Assembly: GCA_934309345.1 (NCBI GenBank) | Contig: CAKRDD010000008.1 | Span: forward strand, 1-64,000 | Source of the DNA: an uncultured Mediterraneibacter sp. | Lineage (GTDB): Bacteria; Bacillota; Clostridia; Lachnospirales; Lachnospiraceae | DNA length: 64,000 nucleotides | Reading direction: 5' to 3' | In this document: in pieces, positions 54,072-62,737 of the stretch | Position numbering within the stretch: the stretch's first letter is position 1 | Layout of the letters: every line of letters starts with the position of its first letter | Made by a program: the position numbers and the translations under genes | The notes under the pieces: model-generated | Told to the model about the DNA's origin: nothing | The model's database searches: none | Seen by the model: only the letters and a program-made list of their open reading frames with translations

Positions 54072-54335
54072 TTATCCTTCTACGATCAGATAAGTACCAT
54101 CCGGCAGCGCAAACACTTCAGATGCCTCTTCTAATTCTTCCTCTGACATTCCGTCTACATCCATGCCATTCTCTTCAAAGTATTCTCTTACTTCATCCAG
54201 AGATTCTACAATAACTGCCATACAGTCCTCCAGAAAAGCTTCTGCTGCCTCAAGGGTCTCTGCTACCGGCTCATCAAAAAGCTGCTCCTGCTTCTCCAAA
54301 AAAGTCTTCAGACACTCTTCATTGTACTCTCCCAT
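54072..54335 (-). CDS. Small acidic conserved protein (87 aa)
   Basis: A strongly acidic cytosolic protein starting MGEYNEECLKTFLEKQEQLF with a predicted helical core (AEAFLEDCMAVIVESLDEV) and ending LPDGTYLIVEG. ATG 54335 has AGGAGGAG upstream. It overlaps the HAD phosphatase gene by 17 nt and is co-transcribed with it. I do not recognise a characterised family. Confidence 0.7.
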   Translation of the reverse strand: MGEYNEECLKTFLEKQEQLFDEPVAETLEAAEAFLEDCMAVIVESLDEVREYFEENGMDVDGMSEEELEEASEVFALPDGTYLIVEG

Positions 54336-55005
54336 TACTTTTCTCCTCCTGTTTCTTAACAATCTTTCGTATCTCATCTGCTGAATCAACAACACATTCA
54401 GCTCCGTCCTCTAAAAGAGCTTTTCTTCCACGGAACCCCCAGGATACAAGAATCGTCTGCATCTTTGCCGCATGCCCTGTTGCAAGATCCACTTCTGAAT
54501 CTCCGATGTATGCTGCCTCTTCCGGCAAAACCCCAAATGATCTGGCAATCATCAACGCAGCTGTCGGATCCGGTTTCTTAGGAACTCCATCCTTCTGCCC
54601 CTGCACATGGTCAAAAAGTTCTTTTCCAAATACTTCTTCAACAACATGTACAGCCTGTCTGTCAGGCTTGTTTGATAAAACCGCAAGTCTGATTCCTTTC
54701 TCTTTCAACTGCTGCAACAGCTGTGGGATTCCTTCGTACGGAGCAACCTTATACATACAATTTGCATCAAATATCCTGGCATATGCTTCCACTGCCTCTT
54801 CAAGATGACACAGCTGTGTATCCCCACCTGCCTTTAATGTCCGTTCAAGCAGAACCTTCGCCCCATCTCCAACGAACTGCCGGCACTGTTCCTTTGTGAT
54901 CTGTGGCATTCCGATTTCTTTCATAGTCTCATTGACTGAATATTCCAGTGAATCCAATGTGTTTGTCAACGTTCCATCCAGATCAAAAATACAAGCCTTT
55001 ATCAT
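54319..55005 (-). CDS. HAD-superfamily phosphatase, phosphoglycolate-phosphatase-like
   Basis: A HAD-IA phosphatase of 228 residues: motif I IFDLDGTLTNTLDSL, motif II VLSNKPD, the Lys in PKKPDP, and motif IV AAYIGDSEVDLATG. The substrate may be phosphoglycolate or another small phosphate ester. ATG 55005 follows GGAGG closely; upstream in-frame ATGs lack sites. It is followed by, and overlaps, the small acidic protein gene. Confidence 0.88.
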   Translation of the reverse strand: MIKACIFDLDGTLTNTLDSLEYSVNETMKEIGMPQITKEQCRQFVGDGAKVLLERTLKAGGDTQLCHLEEAVEAYARIFDANCMYKVAPYEGIPQLLQQLKEKGIRLAVLSNKPDRQAVHVVEEVFGKELFDHVQGQKDGVPKKPDPTAALMIARSFGVLPEEAAYIGDSEVDLATGHAAKMQTILVSWGFRGRKALLEDGAECVVDSADEIRKIVKKQEEKSNGRVQ

Positions 55006-55133
55006 AGCTGCCTCCATACTTTTCCAACGGTTACTTTCCTTCATAACCATCTCTGCTCTTTTCTGTTACTTTCCGTAACATTTTCTTCCCACTTATCATA
55101 GTATGAAGTCATAAAAATTTCAATACTTTCTCT

Positions 55134-55916
55134 CTATTTTCCAAGAAGATATTGTCTCATTGTTTTCAAAGCATTTTTCTCTAAACGGCTCACCTGTGCC
55201 TGCGAAATTCCAATTTGTTCCGAAACTTCCATCTGCGTCTTTCCTTCGAAAAATCGTAAGTGGATCAGCAGTCTCTCCCTTTCATTCAGCCGTTCCATCG
55301 CAGCCTCTAAAGACAGCTCCTCCACCCAGTTTTCTTCTCTGTTCTTCTTATCGCTGACCTGGTCCATCACATACAGTGCATCCCCACCATCATTATACAC
55401 CGGTTCCTGAAGGCTCATTGGTGTCTGTACTGCATCCAGTGCATAAACTACTTCTTCTTTTGAAAGTCCAATCTCTTCTGCAATTTCCTGAATGGTAGGT
55501 TCTTTCATATTTTTTCGGATATACCCTTCCCTTGTATAAATCACTTTATAAGCTATATCACGCAATGAACGGCTCACGCGAAGGGAACTGTTGTCTCGCA
55601 GATACCGGCGGATTTCTCCTATGATCATAGGAACCGCGTAGGTAGAAAACTTCACCTGACGGTCCGGATCAAAGTTATCTACAGCCTTTACAAGTCCCAC
55701 ACATCCAATCTGAAACAAATCATCTGCATTTTCATTACTGCTGTCAAACCGTTTCATCACACTAAGCACCAGCCGAAGATTTCCTTTGATGTATTCTTCC
55801 CGCGCCAACTTGTCCCCCTGACGAATCCTTCGAAAAAGCTCCTCCTTCTCCTTTTCCCTGAGAAGTGGGAGCTTTGACGTATTCACTCCACACAGTTCTA
55901 CCTTATTCACAACCAT
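55134..55916 (-). CDS. sigG: Sporulation sigma factor SigG
   Basis: Late forespore sigma factor. The N-terminal VNKVELCGVNTSKLPLL is the SigG hallmark; region 2 reads DDLFQIGCVGLVKAVDNFDP and FSTYAVPMIIGEIRRYLRD, and region 4 FFEGKTQMEVSEQIGISQAQVSRLEK. I chose ATG 55916 (260 residues) with AGGAGG 9 nt upstream; the frame from 55982 is not supported. Just upstream lies a hairpin that reaches into the ribosome site. In Bacillus sigG follows sigE directly; here a beta-CASP RNase gene lies between them. Confidence 0.97.
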   Translation of the reverse strand: MVVNKVELCGVNTSKLPLLREKEKEELFRRIRQGDKLAREEYIKGNLRLVLSVMKRFDSSNENADDLFQIGCVGLVKAVDNFDPDRQVKFSTYAVPMIIGEIRRYLRDNSSLRVSRSLRDIAYKVIYTREGYIRKNMKEPTIQEIAEEIGLSKEEVVYALDAVQTPMSLQEPVYNDGGDALYVMDQVSDKKNREENWVEELSLEAAMERLNERERLLIHLRFFEGKTQMEVSEQIGISQAQVSRLEKNALKTMRQYLLGK

Positions 55917-55925
55917 TGTGAGAAA

Positions 55926-55949
55926 CCTCCTAAGTTTTTTTCTACTTAG
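55926..55949 (-). promoter_or_regulatory. Leader hairpin next to sigG ribosome site
   Basis: CTAAGT and ACTTAG (55944-55949 and 55930-55935 on the minus strand) can form a 6-bp stem with an 8-nt A-rich loop; the AGGAGG site (55926-55931) overlaps the last two stem bases. It could limit sigG translation. Confidence 0.5.
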
Positions 55950-56019
55950 AATCATTCTCACTCTTTGAATAAGATATTCCATGAATCTCTAAATTTTATA
56001 AAGTTTTAGTCCTTGACAA

Positions 56020-57624
56020 TCAAATATCCCATTTATCCGACAAATTATTAATCTGCGACTCGAATTTTGCTTTGTCTTTATTTGCGAGGCCTTCGTTCTT
56101 GTAAATAATATCAAGTAAACGCTTTCCTGCCGCAACAAGGCGTTCAAATGCTGCATCTGCTCTGCGCTGTGCCGGTTTTTTCGCTTTCACCGGAATCTTC
56201 ACACCTTCGCTTAAGATCTCATTTGTCAGGAGATCTGCCTCACTGCATGGAAACGGTGCATAAGCCTGATACCCAAACTTTTCTTCCACCGTCTTTGCGA
56301 ACTCCTCGGTAACAGTGTCTTCACCATGTACAACAAAAACACGCTGTGGTGCTTCCTCAAACGCTCCAAGCCATTTTAAAAGCCCATTCATATCTGCATG
56401 ACCACTGATTCCATGAAGACTCTCAATTCTTGCCTTGACTTCAATCGGCTCACCGAACAGCTTCACATTCTTTTCGCCCTCGATCAGTCTGCGTCCTAAA
56501 GTGCCCATTGCCTGATATCCAACAAAAAGAATCGTACACTCTTCTCTCCACAAATTGTGCTTCAGATGGTGACGGATACGACCAGCATCGCACATTCCGG
56601 AAGCTGAGATGATCACCTTTGGTTTCTCGATAAAATTGATCATCTTAGAATCATCACTTGTTGTTGCAGTCTTAAGTCCGTCAAATATAAGTGGATTAAT
56701 CCCTGCATTAACAAGTGCAAGTGCATCCTCATCAAAACACTCTCTCATATTTTTTGTAAATATCTTCGTTGCCTCAATTGCAAGCGGACTATCCAGATAT
56801 ACTTCGAAATTCTGATATTCTTTTAATAATTCCTTTTCTTTGATCTCACGTATAAAATAGAGAAGTTCCTGCGTTCTGCCCACCGCAAAGGAAGGAATAA
56901 CAACATTTCCACCTTTATCAAATGTCTCTTTCAGGATTCTTGTAAAATCTCCCAGATAATCCGGTTTTTCCTGCGTATGCAGCCGGTTACCATACGTAGA
57001 CTCCATCACAATATAGTCTGCGCTCTCTGTATAAGCCGGGTCTTTAATGATCGGCTGATCCAGATTTCCAATATCTCCGGAAAATACAATCTTCTTTGTC
57101 ACTCCATCTTCTGTTGCCCAGACTTCAATACTTGCTGATCCAAGCAGATGTCCTACATCTGTAAACCGGATCTGGACCCCCTCACAGATTGTAATGCGTT
57201 CCCCATACTGACAAGGCACAAGCAATTCAATCGCATTAAGTGCATCCTGCATCTCATAAACCGGTTCATATTCCGGCTTTCCTGCTCTCCTGCCTTTTCG
57301 GTTTCTCCACTCTGCTTCAAATTCCTGGATATGTGCACTGTCACGAAGCATGATATTACACAGATCTGCTGTCGCATAGGTCGTGAAGATCTGCCCTTTA
57401 AACCCGTCCTTTGCAAGCTTTGGCAGCATACCGGAATGATCAATATGTGCATGTGTGAGCAATACATAGTCTACTTCTGTTGCGCTGATCGGAAGTCCCG
57501 GATTCTCATACAGATCCGGTCCCTGTTCCATACCGCAGTCAACCAAAATATTCTTTCCTGCTACCTGCAGAAAATGACAGCTTCCCGTAACCTCATGGGC
57601 TGCACCTACAAATGTTAATTTCAT
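56020..57624 (-). CDS. Beta-CASP metallo-beta-lactamase RNase-like protein
   Basis: A 534-residue MBL-fold protein with metal motif LTHAHIDHSGMLP, later ligands DVGHLLGS and FSGDIGNLDQ, the beta-CASP insertion (PSFAVGRTQELLYF) and the RMMBL end SLHGISGHADMNGL plus FVVHGE. Such proteins process RNA (CPSF-73/Ysh1-like and KH-less archaeal types); an RNA or nucleotide target is inferred. It lies between sigE and sigG, with a GTATCTG/CAGATAC hairpin in its leader (57648-57674). Sporulation involvement is suggested only by position. Confidence 0.85.
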   Translation of the reverse strand: MKLTFVGAAHEVTGSCHFLQVAGKNILVDCGMEQGPDLYENPGLPISATEVDYVLLTHAHIDHSGMLPKLAKDGFKGQIFTTYATADLCNIMLRDSAHIQEFEAEWRNRKGRRAGKPEYEPVYEMQDALNAIELLVPCQYGERITICEGVQIRFTDVGHLLGSASIEVWATEDGVTKKIVFSGDIGNLDQPIIKDPAYTESADYIVMESTYGNRLHTQEKPDYLGDFTRILKETFDKGGNVVIPSFAVGRTQELLYFIREIKEKELLKEYQNFEVYLDSPLAIEATKIFTKNMRECFDEDALALVNAGINPLIFDGLKTATTSDDSKMINFIEKPKVIISASGMCDAGRIRHHLKHNLWREECTILFVGYQAMGTLGRRLIEGEKNVKLFGEPIEVKARIESLHGISGHADMNGLLKWLGAFEEAPQRVFVVHGEDTVTEEFAKTVEEKFGYQAYAPFPCSEADLLTNEILSEGVKIPVKAKKPAQRRADAAFERLVAAGKRLLDIIYKNEGLANKDKAKFESQINNLSDKWDI

Positions 57625-57741
57625 ACATTCTCAACCCTTTCTGTCCTGTATCTGTTCTTTTCCATTTCAGATACTTTTTCTTTTATTTTAACACTATACA
57701 GGAAAATATACATCTTTCTTTTTATTAAATTTTTGTAACTG

Positions 57742-58482
57742 TTATTCATACCGGACCATTTCCATCCGGAGTCTGTGCATGATTTTCTTTTCCAGTCTTG
57801 ATATATAAGACTGAGAGATTCCAAGTTGATCCGCGACCTCCTTCTGCGTCATTTCTTTTCCCTCCGGATGATCCAGCCCAAATCTCATACGAACGATTAG
57901 TTTTTCTCTTCCCGACAATTTATTCAGGGCACGAAACAGAATCTTTCTTTCCGCTTCATTCTCGAGATCCCGGTAAATCGTATCCTCCTCTGTTCCAAGA
58001 ATATCTGACAGAAGCAGTTCATTTCCATCCCAGTCTACATTTAAAGGCTCATCAATAGAAACCTCCATCCTCGTCTTATTGTTTCGTCTCAGATACATTA
58101 AAATCTCATTCTCAATACAACGCGAAGCATATGTTGCCAGCTTGATTTTTTTAGATGGATTAAATGTATTGATTGCTTTGATCAGACCGATGGTGCCAAT
58201 AGAAATCAAATCTTCTACACCGACTCCTGTATTATCAAATTTCTTCGCAATATAAACAACCAGACGCAGATTATGTTCGATCAGAATCTTTCTTGCCTTC
58301 TCATCGCGCTCTGTACCAAGCCATCTTACTACTTCACACTCTTTTTCATTCTCTAACGGCGGTGGAAGCACTTCACTTCCTCCTATGTAATGAATCTCCT
58401 GTTGACCACCAAACAGCACCGCTCTGGCATTCGGTACAATCCTTAATTTAAACTTCTCCGGCACAGCCACTTTAACCATCAT
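57742..58482 (-). CDS. sigE: Sporulation sigma factor SigE (pro-form)
   Basis: Early mother-cell sigma factor made as an inactive precursor. The first about 30 residues (pro-region, ending at IHYIGGSEVLPP) are removed by SpoIIGA. Region 2 has GVGVEDLISIGTIGLIKAIN and region 4 KEMTQKEVADQLGISQSYISRLEK. ATG follows GGGAGG by 7 nt. It lies 55 nt after spoIIGA, the usual order. Confidence 0.97.
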   Translation of the reverse strand: MMVKVAVPEKFKLRIVPNARAVLFGGQQEIHYIGGSEVLPPPLENEKECEVVRWLGTERDEKARKILIEHNLRLVVYIAKKFDNTGVGVEDLISIGTIGLIKAINTFNPSKKIKLATYASRCIENEILMYLRRNNKTRMEVSIDEPLNVDWDGNELLLSDILGTEEDTIYRDLENEAERKILFRALNKLSGREKLIVRMRFGLDHPEGKEMTQKEVADQLGISQSYISRLEKKIMHRLRMEMVRYE

Positions 58483-58537
58483 GTAAATTCCTCCCAGTTT
58501 CTTTCTTACATCTTCTATTGCGGCACAGTTTTTCTAT

Positions 58538-59314
58538 TCACAGCATCTGCACCTTACAATTCAATATCAGCTGATAACCTTCCTCCTCACTGATCGGTGA
58601 TTCACTCACACCGATCAACGGAGATTGTATCCATTGCTTTTCCTTTATTTCCACACACATTTTCCTGATCCGGAAAATTTTCATAACACCACTGCCATGA
58701 ACACTCCGGTATGGAATATACCGGAATTCCATCGGTTCCTTCATCATCTGATGATAAAAACCGCAATCCAGCACATGTACCCCTTCACCACTAAGTGGAT
58801 CTGTCAGGCAATTTCCCGTATCCCTTAATGCATGAACTCTATAACTGTCTGCTTCTGTAAACAAAATCACTTCACAGCACCGTTCCTGCTCCATCTTAAG
58901 AACTTTCAAGAACTTCCAGGTCATCAGAATCCCCTGTGAGCTAAGCACCGCAATCCCATAAAACAGACTGATATAATGTAGATAAGGACGAAACATCATC
59001 AACACACCTCCCAGGAACATCCCAAAAAGGTAAAGCAATCCCATTCCTTTGAGTATCTGGAGCATACATTGTTTCCCATTTTTCACCCAAAGCATACAAA
59101 ACGGAATCACAAGATAAAAGGCTATATCTTTCACCCAGGCGGGAACGGATACAACCACCATCAGACAAGTCAACGCACTTCCAAGGAATGCTCCTGACAG
59201 AACTCTTTTAAAACTATATTTTCCGCCCAAAATCCGTTCTGTCACGAAAAGCAACAGGCTATCCATCATGAAATTTTCCAGAAAAAAAAGATCTATGTAC
59301 AACTCATAGTGCAT
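58538..59314 (-). CDS. spoIIGA: Sigma-E processing peptidase
   Basis: Membrane-bound aspartic protease that cleaves pro-SigE. The N-terminal half has about five hydrophobic segments (YIDLFFLENFMMDSLLLF onward); the C-terminal half holds the active-site DTG in HALRDTGNCLTDPLSG and a final GVSESP segment. Length 258. Its promoter has Spo0A-box-like sites, and sigE follows. AAGGAAGGTGG precedes the ATG. Confidence 0.95.
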   Translation of the reverse strand: MHYELYIDLFFLENFMMDSLLLFVTERILGGKYSFKRVLSGAFLGSALTCLMVVVSVPAWVKDIAFYLVIPFCMLWVKNGKQCMLQILKGMGLLYLFGMFLGGVLMMFRPYLHYISLFYGIAVLSSQGILMTWKFLKVLKMEQERCCEVILFTEADSYRVHALRDTGNCLTDPLSGEGVHVLDCGFYHQMMKEPMEFRYIPYRSVHGSGVMKIFRIRKMCVEIKEKQWIQSPLIGVSESPISEEEGYQLILNCKVQML

Positions 59315-59360
59315 ATTCCACCTTCCTTTTCATTTCGAGTTATCCTCGATACCATATCAA

Positions 59361-59446
59361 ATTATAGAATTTACTCTTTGGAAATTTTGTCAGATACTGA
59401 CAGTAAAATAAAAAGAAAATAGAAGAATTTCTGACATCCTTCGACA
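59361..59446 (-). promoter_or_regulatory. Spo0A-type promoter of spoIIGA-sigE
   Basis: TATAAT (59361-59366) and CTGACA (59388-59393) are 21 nt apart. Candidate 0A boxes: TGTCGAA, matching the consensus exactly, at 59440-59446; TGTCAGA 10 nt on at 59430-59436; and TGTCAGT/TGACAAA spanning the -35. TGTCAG-ATA-CTGACA is itself a perfect palindrome. The Bacillus spoIIG promoter also has a long spacer and 0A sites at the -35 and upstream. Confidence 0.65.
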
Positions 59447-59454
59447 TAAAAGAA

Positions 59455-59480
59455 AAACGGCCTGATACTTCAGACCGTTT
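59455..59480 (-). terminator. ftsZ terminator
   Basis: AAACGGCCTGA and TCAGACCGTTT form an 11-bp stem with one mismatch and a 4-nt loop, followed by TTTTTCTTTT on the minus strand. It insulates spoIIGA from ftsZ transcription. Confidence 0.9.
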
Positions 59481-59500
59481 CATCATTTTATTCAATTCGA

Positions 59501-60688
59501 TTATTTCTTAAAGAAATCCGGAATCTTAATAGACTGCTCTCTTACCCCGCCAGTTGTTGATCTTGGCTGCAGTGTTGGCATTGTGCCACCCTGCGGTCTG
59601 GCTGCTGATGTCTGAGCTGTTCTCTGTGCTGTATAGTCATAAGATGGTCTTACATGACTTTCTGCACCATTCGGAAGAATAGAACTTGTCTTCTGCTGTC
59701 CTTCCAGTCTTGCTTTCAGCTTGGATGCACTTCCGCCTACATTATGTAAGCCTGTAGCAATAACTGTGATTGTACATTCATCAGACTTCGTATCATCATA
59801 CATAGCACCAAAGATGATACTTGCGCTTTCTCCTGCAAGTTCCTGTACATAATCAGCTGCATCAGAAGCATCCATAAGTGTAATGTCTCCAGATACATTA
59901 ACAATAACATTAGATGCACCTGTGATAGTTGTCTCAAGCAGTGGACTTGCAACAGCCTGCTTAACTGCTTCAAGTGCCTTGTCATCTCCGCGTCCTGCAC
60001 CAATACCGATATGTGCAATGCCTTTATCCTTCATAACTGTCTGGATATCAGCAAAGTCAAGGTTGATCAGAGATGGTACATTAATCAGGTCTGTGATACC
60101 CTGAATACCCTGCTGAAGAACCTCGTCAGCCTTCTTCAAAGCTTCCGGCATAGTAGTACGTCTGTCTACAACTTCAAGCAGTTTGTCATTCGGGATAACG
60201 ATGATCGTATCAACGTTCTCCTTCAATTTATCAATACCATTGATCGCATTCTGCATTCTTGTCTTGGATTCAAAACGGAAAGGCTTTGTGACAACTCCTA
60301 CTGTCAGAGCGCCCTGCTCTTTCGCGATTCTTGCGATAACCGGAGCAGCACCTGTTCCAGTTCCGCCTCCCATACCGCAGGTAACAAATACCATGTCTGC
60401 ACCTTTTAATGCAGCCTGGATCTCCTCAGCGCTTTCTTCTGCTGCCTTCTCTCCCATCTCAGGCTGTGCACCAGCACCAAGTCCTTTTGTCAGTTTTTCA
60501 CCGATCTGCATAAGTGTCGGTGCTTTACACAGCTGTAATGCCTGTTTATCTGTATTCACAGCTATGAATTCTACGCCTGCAATCTGTTCGTCGATCATTC
60601 GGTTCACGGCATTGTTACCGCCTCCGCCGACTCCGACAACAATAATTCTTGCAGCCGCTTCAGATTCGTTGGTTTTAATTTCTAACAA
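59501..60688 (-). CDS. ftsZ: Cell division protein FtsZ
   Basis: Tubulin-like GTPase that forms the division ring. The N-terminal VVGVGGGGNNAVNRM, tubulin signature GGGTGTGAAPVIA and T7-loop region NLDFADIQTVM are intact; a Gln/Pro/Thr-rich linker ends in the conserved peptide IKIPDFFKK that binds SepF/FtsA-type partners. I chose the TTG at 60688 (395 residues) because AAAGGAGG lies 8 nt upstream; the ATG at 60730 lacks a site. It has its own promoter and terminator. Confidence 0.97.
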   Translation of the reverse strand: MLEIKTNESEAAARIIVVGVGGGGNNAVNRMIDEQIAGVEFIAVNTDKQALQLCKAPTLMQIGEKLTKGLGAGAQPEMGEKAAEESAEEIQAALKGADMVFVTCGMGGGTGTGAAPVIARIAKEQGALTVGVVTKPFRFESKTRMQNAINGIDKLKENVDTIIVIPNDKLLEVVDRRTTMPEALKKADEVLQQGIQGITDLINVPSLINLDFADIQTVMKDKGIAHIGIGAGRGDDKALEAVKQAVASPLLETTITGASNVIVNVSGDITLMDASDAADYVQELAGESASIIFGAMYDDTKSDECTITVIATGLHNVGGSASKLKARLEGQQKTSSILPNGAESHVRPSYDYTAQRTAQTSAARPQGGTMPTLQPRSTTGGVREQSIKIPDFFKK

Positions 60689-60767
60689 GAGTAGTTCCTC
60701 CTTTGTCGTCTTATTAACTCTTATATACATCCCTTATTTTAATTGAACGATACAATTCAATAAGTAT

Positions 60768-60796
60768 ATAATAAAGTCTTTTCCGTAAATAATCAA
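60768..60796 (-). promoter_or_regulatory. Promoter of ftsZ
   Basis: TTGATT (60791-60796), 17 nt, TATTAT (60768-60773) on the minus strand; TTGAA..TTCAA inverted repeat follows in the leader. Confidence 0.65.
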
Positions 60797-60838
60797 TAGA
60801 TTTTTTCTTATTTTTGGTTTTTTTCCAACAATTCAGCT

Positions 60839-61570
60839 TCAAGACTGAGGTGTAAAGTTAATTGATGCTGAATCTGCTTCATAATTCTCAAGATGAAGTA
60901 CCCCCGCCTGATCCGGATACTGTTCCTTCAGCTTCTCAAGGATCGGTTTGATCTGTGCAATCCTGAGCTCATATTCTTTATTCCCAAGTAAAACTTCTAC
61001 TGTTCCAAAATATAATACAACACTCTGTTCATTCTCATATACGAGTTTATCCGGTGTAAGTGAATATTTCACCAGATACTTTGAAGCCTCTGCGATCAGG
61101 GTAAATGCACTGTCGTCTTCCACCGGAATCTTTTTCCCAATCTCTACTTTCGATGTATCAAAAGAAAGTCCTTCCACATAAGGCACCCCTGTAAAAGTTT
61201 TCTTGCTTTCAAAAAGTGCTGTTCCCTTCCGGTCAAAATATAAATTTGTATCATTGAAAGAAACATAACCGGATTTTTCCTTTTCTTTCACCTGTACAAC
61301 AAGCGTCCATGGATTTTCAAATGTCAGCTGCATTCCTTCCACAACTGACGGAACTTCTGCGTCTGTATAATTATATTTCCAGAACAAATACACTGTATTC
61401 ACAGAGAGTTTATCTTTCTTAAGCCAGCTGATGATCGAATTCTCTCCGTAGTATTCATTTCCCTTCACTTTTATACTGCGCGTCTGAAACAGTAGAACAA
61501 ATACTGCGAGCAACAGTAATACTACAATAAACCGGAACATCCCTCTCTTCTTTTTCTTCTTTTTTTTCAT
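60839..61570 (-). CDS. ftsQ: Cell division protein FtsQ/DivIB
   Basis: A bitopic septal protein, 243 residues: a Lys-rich cytosolic start (eight Lys, then RGMFR), one membrane helix (FIVVLLLLAVFVLLF), a POTRA-type domain beginning SIKVKGNEYYGENSI and a beta domain with LYFDRKGTALFES. It links septal peptidoglycan synthesis to the ring. It lies between ftsW and ftsZ in the division cluster. Confidence 0.93.
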   Translation of the reverse strand: MKKKKKKKRGMFRFIVVLLLLAVFVLLFQTRSIKVKGNEYYGENSIISWLKKDKLSVNTVYLFWKYNYTDAEVPSVVEGMQLTFENPWTLVVQVKEKEKSGYVSFNDTNLYFDRKGTALFESKKTFTGVPYVEGLSFDTSKVEIGKKIPVEDDSAFTLIAEASKYLVKYSLTPDKLVYENEQSVVLYFGTVEVLLGNKEYELRIAQIKPILEKLKEQYPDQAGVLHLENYEADSASINFTPQS

Positions 61571-61638
61571 TGATCAGATTCCTTCCTCTGTTCATGTTTT
61601 CCATACCCGGATCCCATCTGTATGAAATACGGGCAACT

Positions 61639-62724
61639 CTATTGTATCAAACGGGATATGCTCAGGACAAGTCCCATTTCCAAAAGCAGAAAAACAACTG
61701 ACGTTCCACCATAACTGATAAACGGAAGTGTGATTCCTGTATTCGGTATGGAGTTTGTAACGACTGCAATATTCAATATTACCTGAATCATCATATGTGC
61801 CATGGCTCCCACTGCAATTAACGCACCAAAAAGATCCGGTGCGTGTGTTGCGATCACAAAAAATCTCCAGATCAGAATCAGAAACAGTACAATGATAATC
61901 CCGGCACCAACAAGCCCTGTTTCTTCACAGACAATAGAAAAAATCATATCATTCTGTGCTTCCGGCAGGAATCCCAGTTTTTGCACACTGTTTCCCAGTC
62001 CACGCCCAAACAGTCCTCCGCTTCCGATTGCATAAAGTCCTTGTAATGTCTGATATCCTTTTTCATACTTCTCCGGATTGCGCCAGATTGCAAGCCGCTC
62101 CAGCCGATAGCTTTCCAATGCAAGGAAAATTCCCAAAAATCCAACTCCTGATACAGCCATCCATATAAACTGCGCATATCTGGGACTTGCAACAAAGATC
62201 AATGTAACCGCAATTCCAAGGATAATGATCGCTGTGCTCAGATTGCTTGCTCCTACCAGACCGACAATCGGCAGGATTGAAAGCATCATACCGGACATTG
62301 TCCGAAGCTTTGATATTTTCTTCACATTCCGGTCGATCAGCCAGGCCAGAAACAAGATCACCGCTACTTTAGCAAACTCTGATGGCTGAAAAGAAAACGG
62401 ACCCAAAGACAGCCATCTTTTGGATCCGTTATATTCTTTTCCGAACGCCATGACAGCAATGGATAAACCGATTGCAACCAGATATCCCGGCACAACAAGT
62501 GGAATCCATCTGTGATAATCAATTCCTGCGATCCATAGCATCCCTGCCATTCCAAGAACTGTAGCCAGTCCCTGCTTCTTCAGATAATAATAAGAATCAT
62601 GAAACTTCACCCTGCCATTATATGCACTTGTACTGGTCAGAAGGATCAGACCAACCAGTACGAGAATCAGCACCGTTACAAGCAGTGTATCATCATACGT
62701 GTGCCTTTTTGCAGGACGTTTCAA
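61639..62724 (-). CDS. ftsW: FtsW/SpoVE-type SEDS glycosyltransferase
   Basis: A polytopic SEDS protein (361 residues, about ten helices) that polymerises lipid II at the septum. Family motifs: GSKRWLSLGPFSFQPSEFAKVA, GLFGRGLGNSVQKLGFLPEAQNDMIFS and the final NTGITLPFISYGG. The start is TTG at 62724 with AAGGAGTGAG 9 nt upstream, overlapping the murD stop. FtsW and SpoVE cannot be told apart here; position next to murD suits either. Confidence 0.93.
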   Translation of the reverse strand: MKRPAKRHTYDDTLLVTVLILVLVGLILLTSTSAYNGRVKFHDSYYYLKKQGLATVLGMAGMLWIAGIDYHRWIPLVVPGYLVAIGLSIAVMAFGKEYNGSKRWLSLGPFSFQPSEFAKVAVILFLAWLIDRNVKKISKLRTMSGMMLSILPIVGLVGASNLSTAIIILGIAVTLIFVASPRYAQFIWMAVSGVGFLGIFLALESYRLERLAIWRNPEKYEKGYQTLQGLYAIGSGGLFGRGLGNSVQKLGFLPEAQNDMIFSIVCEETGLVGAGIIIVLFLILIWRFFVIATHAPDLFGALIAVGAMAHMMIQVILNIAVVTNSIPNTGITLPFISYGGTSVVFLLLEMGLVLSISRLIQ

Positions 62725-62737
62725 TACAGCTCACTCC

